From NCBI GenBank assembly GCA_013398055.1, contig VZRS01009488.1:124001-188000 (forward strand): DNA of 64,000 nt, given 5' to 3'. The translations under genes were made by a program, and so were the position numbers. Below, one piece after another: positions 1-11,909 of the stretch (position 1 is its first letter; each line of letters starts with the position of its first letter). The notes below the pieces were generated by a model that worked only from the letters and a program-made list of their open reading frames with translations, searched no databases and was not told the DNA's origin. Origin of the DNA: Ifrita kowaldi (lineage: Eukaryota; Chordata; Aves; Passeriformes; Cinclosomatidae).

Positions 1-559
1 GTGCTGCTCGGCGGATTCCAGGTCGTGGTGGTTCCTCAGCTTTGCAGTCTTTGCTCCAGTGGCATTTAATCCCTTAACCAAGGCGAGTGTTACAAGGAAT
101 AAAGATGCCAAGTGTCATTCCAGGCTGTGCTTTGGAGCAGTTTGCTGTGGAGGTGCAGGGTGTGGTTGGGATCCTTCCAGGAGAGGTGTGGAGGGTGACC
201 TGGACTTTCCTGTGTCCCAGGTGAGCATTCCCAGACTCATACCTGGGCAAAGATCCACCTTATCCTATTTTGTGGCTTCACCTTCTTTGCTTCCCCCCTC
301 TTCCCTCGCTATTTTTCCTCTGCTGCTGGGGGAACCAGGGAAATCACTTTTTGGGGACCAATTTTCCATAAACTGGGGGAGTGGGGGAATGCACAGGTTT
401 CCATTAGCGAGTGATCCATCACTTTTATTGCTGCTGGGAGACCAAGGCGTCCCTTTAATCCCTGCAATTCCCACGTGCCGGTAATTGAGAGGGGCATTCA
501 GATTCCTGCCTGCATTAGCATCTGACTTTCCCTTCCTCACCTGTTTGCAGGGCTCTGAG
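1..559. other. Unique non-coding DNA, nothing recognised
   Basis: I see no repeat family, splice-flanked exon or RNA gene here. The open frames on both strands (up to about 140 codons) overlap each other, start at arbitrary ATGs and show no domain or low-complexity protein signature, so I treat them as chance frames in moderately GC-rich DNA. Confidence 0.5.
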
Positions 560-1010
560 CAGCCTCTGCCATCTGTTAATTTAATAATTGCCTCATGTTG
601 TAACACACACGTGCTTTAATGGAGCAATTTCCCAGCTCCCATCCTGGAATCTGTTTCAGCTGCCAATATTTCTTTCCAATGTCTGTGTTTTTCAGGGCCT
701 TTTGAAAACAATGGCATGATTACAATAACTTTAGTTAAGCCTGGTCCTTCAGCAGCCTGGCACAGTAAATATTATAAAATCCCCATATGGCTGGAACAAT
801 CTGGGAAATTTTAAAATATTAAAGTAACACATCCCTATCCTTGCAAAACGGCAGGCCTGATGGTGCAATTATCCAGTCTATTAATTATTATCTGGTCTGC
901 TTAGAAAGTGAAAACTCTTCTTCAAATGGCATGAACTGAGATGAATATAAATTAAGATGGGTCAGGTTTATTTCATGTCCACTGCAACTCTAAAAAAACC
1001 CCTAAAAACT
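560..1010. promoter_or_regulatory. AT-rich island, candidate conserved non-coding element
   Basis: This is an AT-rich stretch inside GC-richer surroundings. It has many stop codons in all frames and homeodomain-type cores: TTAATTTAATAATTG near 576, CTATTAATTATTATC near 878 and ATAACTTTAGTTAAGC near 724. Vertebrate enhancers in gene deserts often look like this. Conservation itself was not tested, so the regulatory call is an inference from composition. The stretch could also be ordinary AT-rich spacer or a very old repeat. Confidence 0.3.
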
Positions 1011-1886
1011 ATTAGACCAGGATGCCAAATGAACGGGGGGGATGCCAGATGAAGAAATGGACTTATTCCAATCCTGTCTATGCTGATGCTGCCTTTCCTG
1101 GTCTGCAAACTCACGTGAAGCTCATCTCAGAGGGAAGAATACATAAAGCCATGATTCCATCTTCCTTAGGGACCAGGAGATATTTATTGTAGGGGGCATA
1201 AATGCCTCAGTTTCACTTCGGCGCCTCAGCTTTATTTAGATTTGCCGTGAAATCTCTCCCAGGGCCGGGCTGCACTGGGCAGGAGAGGCCAACACCGACC
1301 CTGACCGCCTCGTTAAAGCTCCTGCTGCTGCCATTCCTCTTTCCCTGGGCAGCTCCCGCCTTTGGATGGCTCTGGAGCTTTGCAAAGCGAGACATGAAGT
1401 TCTCCATAAAGGCAGCAGGAGCCCCTGGGAAGCCCCAGGAAGGAGCTGTGTTCCCAGCCATCTGTGCCCCTGCTCTTGGCTGCCATCCCCTCCTTCCTTC
1501 CTCCCTGGCTCGCAGGTGCCGCATCCTCCTGCTGACGCTCCCGCCTCATCGTCGTCCCTGTGGCTGCTCTTGTCATCCTCACTTGGCTTCCCTGCTGAAA
1601 TCCAAAGTGGCCACAGCTCGGAATTGTGCTGGGAACTTCACAGCAGAGCGGGGAGGAGCTTTAGGTTGTGAAAAGCTGCCAGGCTGAGCCCGTGTTCTTC
1701 CCTCTTAGGTTCCTTTAAAGCCCACGGAGAGAAGCTGGGATGTGTCTCCCATTTCAGGCCTGGAGATAGGATAGATCCTCCCCTCTAAGGGCTGATTTGG
1801 GTCTAAATAGGCTTCTTTGAAATTTAGAGAATCCCAGAGTGGGTTTGGGTGAGCCCATGTTGTTCCACGCCCTGCTTTGGGCAGGG
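1011..1886. other. Unique GC-rich spacer
   Basis: No repeat or gene was recognised. Overlapping open frames at 1202-1687 on both strands are serine-, proline- and alanine-rich with no domain, which is typical of chance frames in GC-rich DNA. A G-run lies near 1035. Confidence 0.45.
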
Positions 1887-2400
1887 TGTGCCGGTTTGGC
1901 CAAAATTTATCAATTTATCCTCTGAGAGAAAAGCAGGTTACAACCACCCTTCCCCCCACCAGGTTTGGGAAAAAGGAAATTTCCCTCGAAGGAAAGTGAA
2001 AGAGCTAGAAACTATTTATTTAACAAACACACAAGAAAAAGGATAATAATGCTAAATAATGAAATCTCTTGCTGTAGAGAGAAACCTGGGAAGATTTCAG
2101 AGTCCTTCTGTAGGTGTGGTCTCTCTCCTCCTCGGAGCTGGGTCAGTCCCCCGGGCCTCGGGGAAAAATTGTCCCGATGTGTTCTGATGTTGGTGAAACA
2201 GTCCAGAAGAACAAGAAGAAGGGAAAAAACCAAAGTCCCAGGAAACAAAGTTCAGCTTTCCGTCTCACGCCGGAGAGAGGAAAAAAAAACCCAAAAAAAC
2301 TGGCTGAAGAAGCAAGCAGGATGCTCCCCCCGTGCTACCGCAGCCAGAGCACGCAGAGGAGTGAATCTCCGTGTCCTTGAGACACTGCTTTGAAAAGTTC
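1887..2400 (-). mobile_element. LTR-like block of an endogenous retrovirus, probably minus orientation
   Basis: The left edge reads TGTGCCGGTTTGGCC, so the minus strand would end in a CA dinucleotide (GGCACA), as an LTR does. At about 2010-2023 the plus strand has TATTTATTTAAC, giving AATAAA on the minus strand where an LTR polyadenylation signal would lie. It is followed by purine-rich, GC-mixed sequence (2200-2310), and the layout recalls solo LTRs of songbird endogenous retroviruses. I cannot place the right-hand (minus-strand 5') end or find a target duplication, so it may be truncated. No gag, pol or env sequence adjoins it. The alternative is a unique sequence that happens to carry these signals. 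Confidence 0.45.
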
Positions 2401-2789
2401 ACTTGGTCCTTTTTTTCTTCCCTCTCAAGCTCAGTTTAAAGACACAGAAAAGGCCCAAAATGAATTGTTTGGCATAAAGCCGTGATAGGGGATACACACG
2501 ATGGAGTCACCCCAAGACACAGGGACACCTTCCCCTAGCCCAGGCTGTCACCTCGTTTTGCACCTCCCTGTTCCTGCTGGTCCTTGTGGGGTCTCTGTTC
2601 CCAGTCCCCTGCAGAAGGAACACATGGTTCTTTCTTCTTTCATGGAGGATTGTGCTGGGAGGCCGTGGTGAAAGGGGGAATTAAATGCACATTTCCCAAG
2701 CAAAAGGCAAGTGGGCGTTGGGCAAGGGTTCCTCTTTAGGGATGTGAGTTCAGGATTTGCGGAGTGCTGTGAAATCCCCTGGGATGAAA
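2401..2789. other. Unique spacer, nothing recognised
   Basis: Ordinary mixed-composition DNA. It may contain the unresolved minus-strand 5' end of the LTR-like block to its left, but I found no matching TG...CA terminus. Confidence 0.4.
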
Positions 2790-2945
2790 GCTAATGGGAA
2801 TGTGACAGCTGTTATTATAAACTCCCTCAGCAAACTTGAACTTGCCCACACGTCTATTCATAAGCTTATTAGAAATCAATTCCAAATAATTGCATTATGC
2901 CCTTTGTATTGGTGGATTTTCTGCAGTAATTGACTTCCTAGAAAA
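2790..2945. promoter_or_regulatory. AT-rich island, candidate conserved non-coding element
   Basis: A compact AT-rich segment with ATTCATAAGCTTATTAG near 2856 and CAAATAATTGCATTATGC near 2882. The latter combines homeodomain-like and POU-like cores. Stop codons are frequent in every frame and no repeat match is apparent. The call rests on composition and motif density only; an alignment to chicken and other birds is needed to separate enhancer from spacer. Confidence 0.3.
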
Positions 2946-3360
2946 AGACATCTCAGCTTAGCAGGGGTTTGTGCCCAGCCCACTGCCAGGGAAACCGCAG
3001 GATCCTGTGCGTGTGAAAGCATCTCTGGCAGAGTGATGGGGAATGAAAAGCAGCCCTAACAATGCTTCAATTACCAGCACCTCTCGGGCTAATCCACCTA
3101 ACAAAGAGTTTAATGCTGAGGGAGTTTCCTGAGGATTCGGGTGCATCTGGAGACAAGAAGTACAAAGTGAGGGTGTGTAGCTCAGGGTTAGGCCGGTGAA
3201 GGTGTCATTCTTGGGTTGAAATTTGAGGTTGTCACCTCCCCCAGGGGGTCTCGGGTGGGGCTGTGGCCAAGAGACACCGGCATTTATCTCACTAAAGCCC
3301 CAGTACTAGAAATCCTGCCTGTCAGCAGGTGTGGAACTGCTCAGAGCCCCCCTCAGGTGT
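2946..3360. other. Unique spacer
   Basis: No repeat, RNA or exon was recognised between the AT-rich island and the CR1 copy that follows. Confidence 0.4.
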
Positions 3361-3777
3361 GCTCCCCTCTCTGGAGACAGGCTGAGAGAGCTGGGGCTGC
3401 TCGGCCTGGAGAAGAGAAGGGTGTGTGGAGACCTCCCAGCACCTTCCCAGTGTGTGAAGGGGCTGCAGGGAAGCAGGAGAGCGACTCTTCCTCAGGAACT
3501 GTGGGGACAGGACAAGGGAGAACGGGATCAAACTGAAAGAGGGGAACTTTAGATTAGATAAATACATTAAATTCTTTACTATGAGGGTGGAGAGGCCCTG
3601 GCACAGGGTGCCCAGAGAAGCTGTGGCTGCCCCTGGATCCCTGGCAGTGCCCAAGGCCAGGTTGGACGGGGCTTGGAGCAGCCTGGGATAGTGGAAGGTG
3701 TCCCTGCCCATGGCAGGGGTGGGATGAGATCATCTTTAAGGTGCCTTCCAACCCAAACCATTCTGGGATCCTGTGAC
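3361..3777 (+). mobile_element. CR1 LINE fragment, type A tail
   Basis: This is a 5'-truncated non-LTR retrotransposon. The left part (3380-3420) matches the end of the CR1 coding region (GAGAGAGCTGGGGCTGCTCG, then CTGGAGAAGAGAAGG). The right part is the 3' untranslated tail with CCTGGCACAGGGTGCCCAG near 3597, GGTGTCCCTGCCCATGGC near 3697 and CCTTCCAACCCAAACCATTC near 3743. It ends in a decayed octamer, TTCTGGGATCCTGTGAC. The copy is short, inactive and fairly young by its match to the other type A copies. Confidence 0.9.
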
Positions 3778-4017
3778 TTCATGCCTGGTATTCTTCAGGC
3801 TCCAGCTTGGGGTCATTCTTTGGTCCTGCAGTGCAGCCACTCAGCCTGAGCATGTGGGAGAGTTTAGGGTCACATAATCGCCTCCTTGTGCCTCTTGTAG
3901 TTGAACAGCTCAGGTTCAGAGCATGTGTGGGGTCAGGAATCACACTCAATAACTAAATAATTCATTAACTGAAAGGAGGAGCAAGGAACTGGGCTGCCCG
4001 ACCATGGCAATTGAGGT

Positions 4018-4418
4018 CATAGAATATCCTGAGCTGGGAGGGACCCACAGGTTCATCAATTCCAGCTCCAGCCCTGCACAGACACCCCAACAACCCCACC
4101 CTGGGCATCCCTGGCAGCGCTGTCCAAACGCTCCTGGAGCTCTGGCAGCCTCGGGGCCGTGCCCATTCCCTGGGGAGCCTGGGCAGTGCCCAGCACCCTC
4201 TGGGGGAAGAACCTTTCCTGATATCCAGCCTGACCCTCCCCTGGCAAAGCTCCAGCATTCCCTGGGTGCTGTCCCTGGTCCCAGAGCAGAGCAGTGAGGT
4301 CTGACCTCAGTGTCCTCTGCTCCAGCTGAACAGACCAAGTGCCCTCAGCTGCTCCTCATGGGCCTCCCCTTCACCATTCTTATGTCCCTCCTTTGGGCAT
4401 TCTTTAACAGCTTTTAAG
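4018..4418 (-). mobile_element. CR1 LINE fragment, type B tail, reversed
   Basis: Read on the minus strand it ends at 4018 with the CR1 tail (plus strand TCATAGAATATCCTGAGCTG). Further in it carries the type B block, seen on the plus strand as GGGCAGTGCCCAGCACCCTC near 4183. The old end of the coding region lies at about 4320-4418 (CTGAACAGACCAAGTGCCC, then CTCAGCTGCTCCTCATG). It lies 240 bp from the 3' end of the previous CR1, so the two copies face tail to tail. Confidence 0.9.
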
Positions 4419-7379
4419 TTAGAAGTAGGAAGAAAAAGTCAAAGCTCAGAAAAGAAGCAGGAAAATCTCCAAGTCAACCATCTGAAAAGAGACTGAACGA
4501 CTCTCTGAAGAAAATCTTGGATTGTGTTTCCTCGCTATTAGCATTAGAATCCTCCATTTAGCCATTAAAACATTTTCTCCTTGTCTAAATATCTTGTAAG
4601 AATATTTTAGGCAATTTTGAAATGCTACTTTAAAAATTCTGAGTCAGGAAATGGCCAAGATTTGCCCTTTCACAGGAAGATAAACAATAGTGTGCAAAAA
4701 GAAAATAATCATCTTTCCTTTGAATGGAAATAATCTGAAACGTATGCTGGCTTGGTGAGATTTCATTTCCAGTGGGTGGTTTTTGGAAAACAAAAGGATT
4801 TTAGGAGAAACTTGTGGAATTCCTTCTGTAGGGCCATGGAAGAATTACAGGATTCCCAAGAAAGACGTCTGGCCATCAGTCCCATCTATGCACATTTAAC
4901 ATTCTGTGCTAGGGGGTTGGGAAGGCTCATCCAGGATCTTTCCAGAAAGCTCCTTGAGGAAGCAGCTGAATTCCACAAGTGTTTCAAACCCAGCCTTATT
5001 CAAACATGTGCTTCCAGGCACTGCTGGAAGCTGATCTTTAAACCACTAAATGAACACCTGGAGGGAAGAGCCTGCTTCAGCTTCATGAATATCCCTTTTT
5101 CTTCTTTGAGGCAAACAAGGAAATGGTGAAGTTGTGCTGAACAGAAACACATTGAAACCCGAAAAATCAATTCCTGCAGTGGTTACGAGGAATCTTTCCC
5201 GAATTCATAACAAAGCCAAGATTAATTGGGGAATGCTGGTCGGTAGGAAAAACATGGAAACAAGCAGCCTTTCCATGGATTCCAGAATAATTAACATTCT
5301 GCCTCAGTAATCAATAACTCTAAGCAGCTTAACAAGGCAGGCTTTGCTGTAGGACTGGCTTAGCCCTGGAACCAGAGCAGCTGTGCAGGGGATTGTCCCG
5401 GTAGCCTCGGGGTGATTTCCGTGTCCTGCTCTGGAACAGCACAGCCACTGTTAAAGTTTCCAGTGCTTTTTGCATCCCGAGGATCGGAAATACTGCACCA
5501 GCACAGCCTCAGCCTCTGCTCCCCCCATGCCACAGGGCAGAGCAGGGGTGGAGAAGGAACCTCAGGAGACCGAGGTGTAAAATTCAGCTGCAAATGTCAA
5601 TTCTTTCTGTTCTCCCAGAGATTTCCAGGCTGGAATTTCCTCTTCTGGTTTAACACAGAGACACAAACATGTCTAAGCTTTAAATCTGCCTCTGGTTTTG
5701 ATCATATTTAAGGCACCTGAAGATTTTCCCCACAGCTGCTCATCCCTCCCTACGAGCACATCGCAGGTATCCTACACTGAGACAGGAATACAAATAGTGT
5801 CAAAATATTGGTAAACCTCTGAAAGCCCCAGGGATCGGAGACAAAATGAAAATCCAGAAGCAGCAATAATAAATCTGAAATAACTTTGCTAGCAGTCTCA
5901 TATTTATAATTTCATCTCCAGTCTTTGCAAATATGGAATTTGTGGAGCAGCGTCTTGGCAAAATCAGAGCATCTCAACATCTTAATGCGGTGAAAGGGCC
6001 CCTCTGAGAGCTCACCTGCATCCCTCCCCAGTCCTTCCACCTGCTTCTCTCAGCACAAAACACAATTAGGAAAAAGCTGCGAGTTTGCAAAGGTGTTGCA
6101 ATAAAATAAAAAAAGACCTCGGGAAGGCTTTGGAAGCTTGATAGTAATCAAATCTACTGCAGAAAGGAAAATCAATGTTGCTATCTTTATATATCAACAT
6201 AAACATTTTTATTTCATTACAGCAATGGGAAGGACAAAGTGTAATGAATCAAGAGGGATTTCAGGAGGGGAATGAAGATGAAACAACCCAGCTTGTCACT
6301 GTTCCCGTCTCGTGAAGGATAACCCTGTCTCTCCACAACACTGTAAATCTTTCACCCCGAGCGCCTTTGCAGCCCCAGGCAGGAAGGAGAGCAGACCTCC
6401 AGCAACAACTCATGGCCAAATTACTCCCACTTCAGTGGCTCTCTAATGGGGGATATCCCCTGGGGTCGTGTGAGGTGCACGGGGCTGGGGGTGTGCACGT
6501 CCCTCGCTGCCAGAGGTGGGATCCAGGTGTTCTTTGGGAGAGAGGCTCCAGCCTGTGGGATGGGGGCCTGCCCCGGTACCCCCAGGGGTACCAGATCTGT
6601 AGATGTCCCAGAGGACCCAGAAAGGACATTTCCATTCAAAGGAAACGTGATTATTTTCCTTTTGCACATGATTGCTTATCTCTCTGTGAGAGAGGGCAAA
6701 TCCTGGGCATTTCCTGACCCAAATTTTTGAAAGTAGCATTTCAAAAGTTTCTAAAATGTCATTGTAAGATACTCAGATAAGGGAAAAACACTTCAGTGGC
6801 TGAATGAAGGAATCTGATGCCAATATAGTGGAAACACAATCCAAGATTTTCTCCAGCCTAGCTCTGCCAGAGCATGGACAACAAGGGCTGAGGCCAAGCT
6901 CAGGAATTCCTGAGGGCTCAATCCTCCCTGGCAGTGACATGGGACAGGTCCATGTCAGGGTGGGACTGAGCTCAGAGGGTCTCAGCTGTGCCCTGAGTAA
7001 AATTCCACACCCTCTCTTTGGCAAACAAAGCAAAATGTTCCCAAATCCTCCAGCCAGGCTGAATGTCCTTCACATAACAAGTCAACAAACAGGAGGGAGC
7101 GATGAATACATTTGAAAAAATGGGTTTGGCTCGTGGACGGAAGGGCTGAATCACTGAATTATGTATTAATGTGAGCAACTCTCATCTGAATGAGGGAAAG
7201 CAGATTTAGATACACGAGCAGGTCAGGCATCAGAAATTTTGGTTTTTGCAGAGTTTGGAGCACAGAATGCCTGCTCCATTTCAATTAAAAATAACCTTAT
7301 TAATTTCTGGTTTAAATGGTATGGAAACAGAGCAATATTCTTGTAGCTGTTTCAGAATTAAACTGCTCAGCTCGGCAGC
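4419..7379. other. Unique DNA, AT-richer, no gene
   Basis: About 3 kb with no repeat I can name. A 125-codon open frame at 4752-5129 (plus) has no start context, splice signals or recognisable domain and is judged chance. A short perfect inverted repeat (TGACATGG...CCATGTCA) lies near 6935-6957. AT-rich stretches at 5810-5900 and 6090-6230 could hide old elements or regulatory DNA, but I see nothing specific. Confidence 0.45.
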
Positions 7380-8010
7380 GCAGACTTTGGAGCAGCTTTC
7401 CCACACCTTGGGGGCTCAGTGGGGACCCTGGGGACAGGGCTGCTGGCCATGGGGACCTGGGCAGCTGCAGGAATGGGCTGCTGGGAGCCTCACAAAGGTC
7501 AATAAATACAAAAGCAAAACCCTGGGAGGAACACCAGGAGCTGACACCGCTGGATCCAGGGAAAGATTTGCAGGAGAAGGTCCTGGGGCTGCTGGTGGAG
7601 AAGTCAGGGATCCATGGACACTGAGCCCCTGCAAAAGGTGTTAGTGAGGGTGGAAAGGAAAGGGATCCTTGCCCTCCTGGTGCCCAGTGCAAGACCAGTG
7701 GGTCCAGCCATCAAAATGGTCAGGGATGGAGAGGCTGAGGGGGCTGGCTCTGTTCAGCCTTAAGAAGGGAATGTGAAGCTGAGATCTCATCAGAATCTGC
7801 AACAGCCTGACAGGAGGGGGATGAGGCAGCTCTTCCCAGGGGTTCGTGGGGGGCAGGTGAGAGTCCCCAGCTGGGACCAGGGGAAATCCTCGTTAGACAG
7901 AAGGGGAATAGAAAATCAAGCTGAGGGTGATCAGACACTGAACCAGGGGTGCAGGAAAGGTTGTGAGGTATCCAAAATTCAGCTGGGCAAAGCTTGGAAC
8001 AGGACACCAC
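7380..8010 (+). mobile_element. Old, diverged CR1 LINE fragment
   Basis: The order of recognisable pieces follows the end of CR1 ORF2. GGTCAATAAATACAAAAGC near 7498 is followed by a region resembling the GGTGCTGGTGGAGAAG segment near 7590. At about 7728-7760 comes GAGAGGCTGAGGGGGCTGGC, TCTGTTCAGCCTTAAGAAGG, and then a weak remnant of the 3' untranslated region. Substitutions and small indels are frequent, so it is clearly older than the type A-C copies. Its right end near 8010 is uncertain. It encodes nothing intact. Confidence 0.6.
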
Positions 8011-10519
8011 GGATGTCCAGCACACGTGGAGCTGGATTCAGGTGCAGCCAAGGGGACGCAGAGCTCTGAGAAAGGACAGTCACAAATCCTGACTAATCCC
8101 CTGGAGGCTCTGCCCATTCCCTGGGAGCTGCAGCGCTTTGCCGTGTACAATCCCACGTGTCTGCGGGGCAGGCACTGAATCCCTTCAGTGCTCTGAGGGA
8201 ACGTTCACGGCAGCTCCCAGCAGTGTCCATGGAAATGTGCTGCTGCCTGACCAGCGCCCTTCCTCTGTGATCCATGGACAGCCTGTTTTCTCAACGTCTT
8301 AAGGAAATAATTTTCCTAGCCTGGAGCATTTTCCCCTCAGTGCTTTCCCACATGCAAACTCCTGGTGGCTGGGTGACTCCCTCCACCTCCTCCAGGCTGC
8401 TCCCTCCTGCCCGCCTCATTCCCACCTCCCGGCACATCCCTCCCTTATCCCCACGGCTCTGGAAGCACCACAGCCCTTTGCTCTGAGTTCCCTGGGCTGT
8501 TGCTCCTCCGCAGCTGCCTGGAGCAAACCGGGATGATGTCTCCAAAGGGGACCTGTGCTGTCTGTCAGGGAGAGGTTGGGAAGGGCTGCTCCAGCTCTTC
8601 ACCTTTGCACCAACACCTTTCAAACCACAGCCACCATGCAGGGCTCCTCCTTCGGTGGTACCAGAGCTGTTTCAGTAAAATCCAACTTCTGACAACACTT
8701 ATCCTCTGGGATCTGCCTGGCAGGGCTTGGAGGCACCCAGGATTTCCTCCTGTGTCCCTGTCCCCTCTCTCTTTTTAAATAAACGTGACATTCCTTTTGC
8801 TCCTCCGGGCTGGAAACTTTCTTTTCTCTCTGGGCAGCTTCTTTCTGTTACTCCAAGGTCTCAGGAGGCTTTGGGAATAAAGAATCCAACAAATTAGATT
8901 GGTTCCACTGAGTAGATGAGCCTGCAGCGGGGATATTGGGGTTTTGTGTGCTGCAGTTTAATTTCTTTCTCATCCTGTAAGCTCTGCAATCTCTTCCCAG
9001 CTCTTATCCCTGAGAGCAATGTTGGGATGCTTCCCTCTGCTCGGACACTGTTAACTCCTCCAGCTCTGAGGGGGAAGTTAAAAGAAGGTTGCCTGCTCTG
9101 GGCTCTCTGTAGCCCAACATCTTGTGCTGGTTTTCTCTCTGGAGGATTTGCAAAGTCTGGCTGGGGAGTCCGTTCCGAGGGTTTGTGACACCTCAGTTCA
9201 TCTTTGTCACAAATGAACAGCTGAGAGGCAATTTCCCACCTCCAGCAAACATCCTTTGACCCCATTTACCTCGAGTGAAGGTTGTCCACACAGCACTGAC
9301 CCTTCCCCTTCCTCCAAACCCCTCTCAGAGCTCAGGTAGGAGCAGATGGAGGCTGCAGCAGTAAATCCATCCAGAACCCTCTTCCAGCATCATTTTAATT
9401 ACTCAAATGTAAGTACAGAAGTTATAAATAATCCAGAGTACATTTGTTTCCTTTGGAAGCCAGGTTTCTGAAGGCACTGACACTCCCACACCCCACAGCT
9501 CCAGAACTGCACTCCGCAGCCAGGAAGGCAGAAGCTCGGGAAAAAGCTGTGGAAAAGTCTGGAGCTGAGCCAGGTTTTCACCATCAGCCCCATCTCACCC
9601 CACGGATGCTGGTCCAGCCACTTCTTGCAGCCTCCCATGAAGGGTTCACTGGGTTTGCACCGATCTCCTCCAGTCCTCTACTGCCTGCAACAGGTTTTTT
9701 AAAAAGTTCTTAATGGATAAAGAGAGTATTTCACACAGTGTTTTAAACTAATTGTTTCCTACCCTCCACCATGTTTTTCCATGTTTTTCCACATGGAAAA
9801 CAGTCTCTTTCTTTGCAGCATCTTCAAAGAGTGCTCCTGCATTCTCCCCTTCTTCTGTCTCCTCTGGTTTATGCTGTGAGGCTCCAGTTGATCCACCTTC
9901 CTCCACAGGTCCAGGGAGCTAAAATGTGGGATGACTGCAAGGATCAGGGGTGTGTTTAGCAGCCTTGGTCCTGCAGGGAATGAAACTTGTGACTAACAGA
10001 GATTTTCCTTCATGGCAGCACTACAAAGTCAGCTGAGCTTCAGTGAAATGGCTGCAAATAGGTGTAAGGGTTATTAGCAACAGTCCTACACCTCATTCCC
10101 TTCCTTCAGCTGTAGCCTTTGGATTCATTCCATGGGCTGAGCCACAGAGAAAGGCTTCAAAGCCTGAACATTCTGCTTCTACATTTCTTAAACCCAGGAA
10201 TTGTTGCGCAATCTGCAGAAGGACCCGCTGGGAGCTGTGAGCAGGAGCATGGAATGATGCACGTGCTGTTCTTCCCAGGAACAAGAGTCACTGCATGGAG
10301 CCTCTGCTCTGTGTGAGTGGCTTGCAGAGGCTCTGCTAATGATGGACTCCTCTTGTTTTTACTGAGTTCCTCTGCTGAAGAGCTGAGCAACAAGGGCTGG
10401 AATGAGCCCTGGGTACCAAACAAAGTCTGGAAATATCCCAGAGATGGTTTAAGGAACACTTTGGACACATAACCCTGGAGACAAATTTATGCAGCTGAGA
10501 CCAAATGCCTTCTAAGGAG
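8011..10519. other. Unique DNA, no gene recognised
   Basis: Mixed-composition DNA without recognisable repeats. Near 9770-9800 CCATGTTTTTC occurs twice in tandem and runs into the palindromic CCACATGG, a tiny local duplication. Overlapping open frames on both strands show no domains. Confidence 0.45.
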
Positions 10520-10700
10520 CAAATTGTAAACAATATATTTTTAGAGTTAAAAATTATTCTAATTTAGTGATATCTGTTTAGCCGACATTAGGAAGTAAAT
10601 CAGTGTGTGAGTAGTAAAACAATAATGTACTTTAAACCAAATTATTAGTAAACAAATCAGTCTGGTAGGCAATGAATGCATGATACATTATTCATTTCTA
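10520..10700. promoter_or_regulatory. AT-rich island, candidate conserved non-coding element
   Basis: A sharply AT-rich segment rich in homeodomain-like cores: TTCTAATTTAG near 10556, CAAATTATTAGTAAAC near 10639 and ATGCATGATACATTATTC near 10676. Coding potential is absent in all frames and there is no simple repeat. This profile suits a vertebrate enhancer in a gene desert, but the evidence is compositional only. Confidence 0.35.
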
Positions 10701-11371
10701 TTATCCAGAACACTCCACCAGCTCTCAGAGCCTGGCAATAAAGTATTCAGGATACAGTCTCCCCCATCCCAGCAAGCAGTCTCTAATGTGATATTAAAGT
10801 TAAAAGAGAAGTGATGTATATTCCCCCAAAGCAAGGTATTTGAGTAATCCTGGAATGAATCCATCTCATGCTTCTTCTTAAAGCTGGGTTTGGGGTTTTT
10901 TTGGGACAAAAGCACTTTCATTACAGTTGGAATGACACTTGTTCCGCACTTGGGTCCCGTTACCAACCCGTGAGTTTCTCCCAAGGCGACTCAGTAGCAC
11001 AGGAGTGGATTCTGTGCCAGGCTGGTCCTGCTGCCTCCCTTCACCCCCACTGGGGAGCCTGGAGAGCCGGAGCCTGACCCCAGCTGCCTTCCCCCTCCAT
11101 CAGCCAGGGCTGTGACCACACTCTTCAGAAGGAAAAAGCCACATGAGGCTGAGGGATGGTGCCACAAGACCTTCCCTGGCCAGTTTCTGCCCTCATTCCT
11201 GTTGCCGCCTGGTCCATGCTGGGGTAGCAAGGAATGGGAGCAGGATGAAGGATGGGGAGTGGGTTTCTGCCCGCAGCCAGGAGACCCTGGAATTGCACCC
11301 AATGCCACTGATGCATTTTGAAGCATCAGGAAGCTCTGCCCTGCGTGGTGGAGGGGGAACCTGGACAATTT
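10701..11371. other. Unique spacer
   Basis: No repeat or gene was recognised. Composition rises from AT-rich on the left to GC-rich near 11000-11370, where long open frames appear on both strands. One of these runs on into the neighbouring CR1, which argues against it being a gene. Confidence 0.4.
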
Positions 11372-11655
11372 CATGGAATCACAGAATGGTTTGGTTTGGA
11401 AGCAGCTTAAAGCTCATCTTGTTCCACCCCTGCCATGGGCAGGGACACCTTCCACTATCCCAGGCTGCTCCAAGCCCCATCCAACCTGGCCTTGGGCACT
11501 GCCAGGGATCCAGGGGCAGCCACAGCTTCTCTGGGCACCCTGTGCCAGGGCCTCCCCACCCTCACAAGGAAGAAATTTCAAATCTCTCCTGTTATAATTT
11601 AAAACCATTCCCCCTTGTCCTTTCACCACCTGCCCTTGTACAGAGTCACAGCCCT
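11372..11655 (-). mobile_element. CR1 LINE fragment, type A tail, reversed
   Basis: The plus strand starts with TGGAATCACAGAATGG, the reverse complement of the CR1 terminal octamers, followed by GCCATGGGCAGGGACACC near 11434 and CTGGGCACCCTGTGCCAGG near 11532. Both are type A markers. The truncated 5' end falls near 11655, just after AACCATTCCCCCTTGTCC. No target duplication is visible, as usual for CR1. Confidence 0.9.
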
Positions 11656-11909
11656 TGTGGGGAGGAGGTCAGGGGGGTTTCAGTTGGAGAGGAACTGCTC
11701 TGGGTGAGGCTCTGTGTCCCGTGGCCTGTTTTATAACGGGATCTAAAAAGGTGTCAACTTCTGGAAGTGATTTCATCCTCCCCGTGCTGGGAATGGCTTT
11801 GTTTCCCAGCAGGGAAGTCAGAGCCACCAGAAACAGAGATGCTGGTCAGGAACCATCGCTGCAAATGCAGGCGGACACTCAGGTCCAGGGGCAGAGGGGA
11901 TCTCAGCAG

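Noticed and set aside
4752..5129. 125-codon open frame in unique DNA
   Set aside because: No recognisable domain, no splice signals, no start context; the length is compatible with chance in 64 kb.
11143..11736. Open frame of about 197 codons
   Set aside because: More than half lies in a reversed CR1 and the rest has no homology or splice context.
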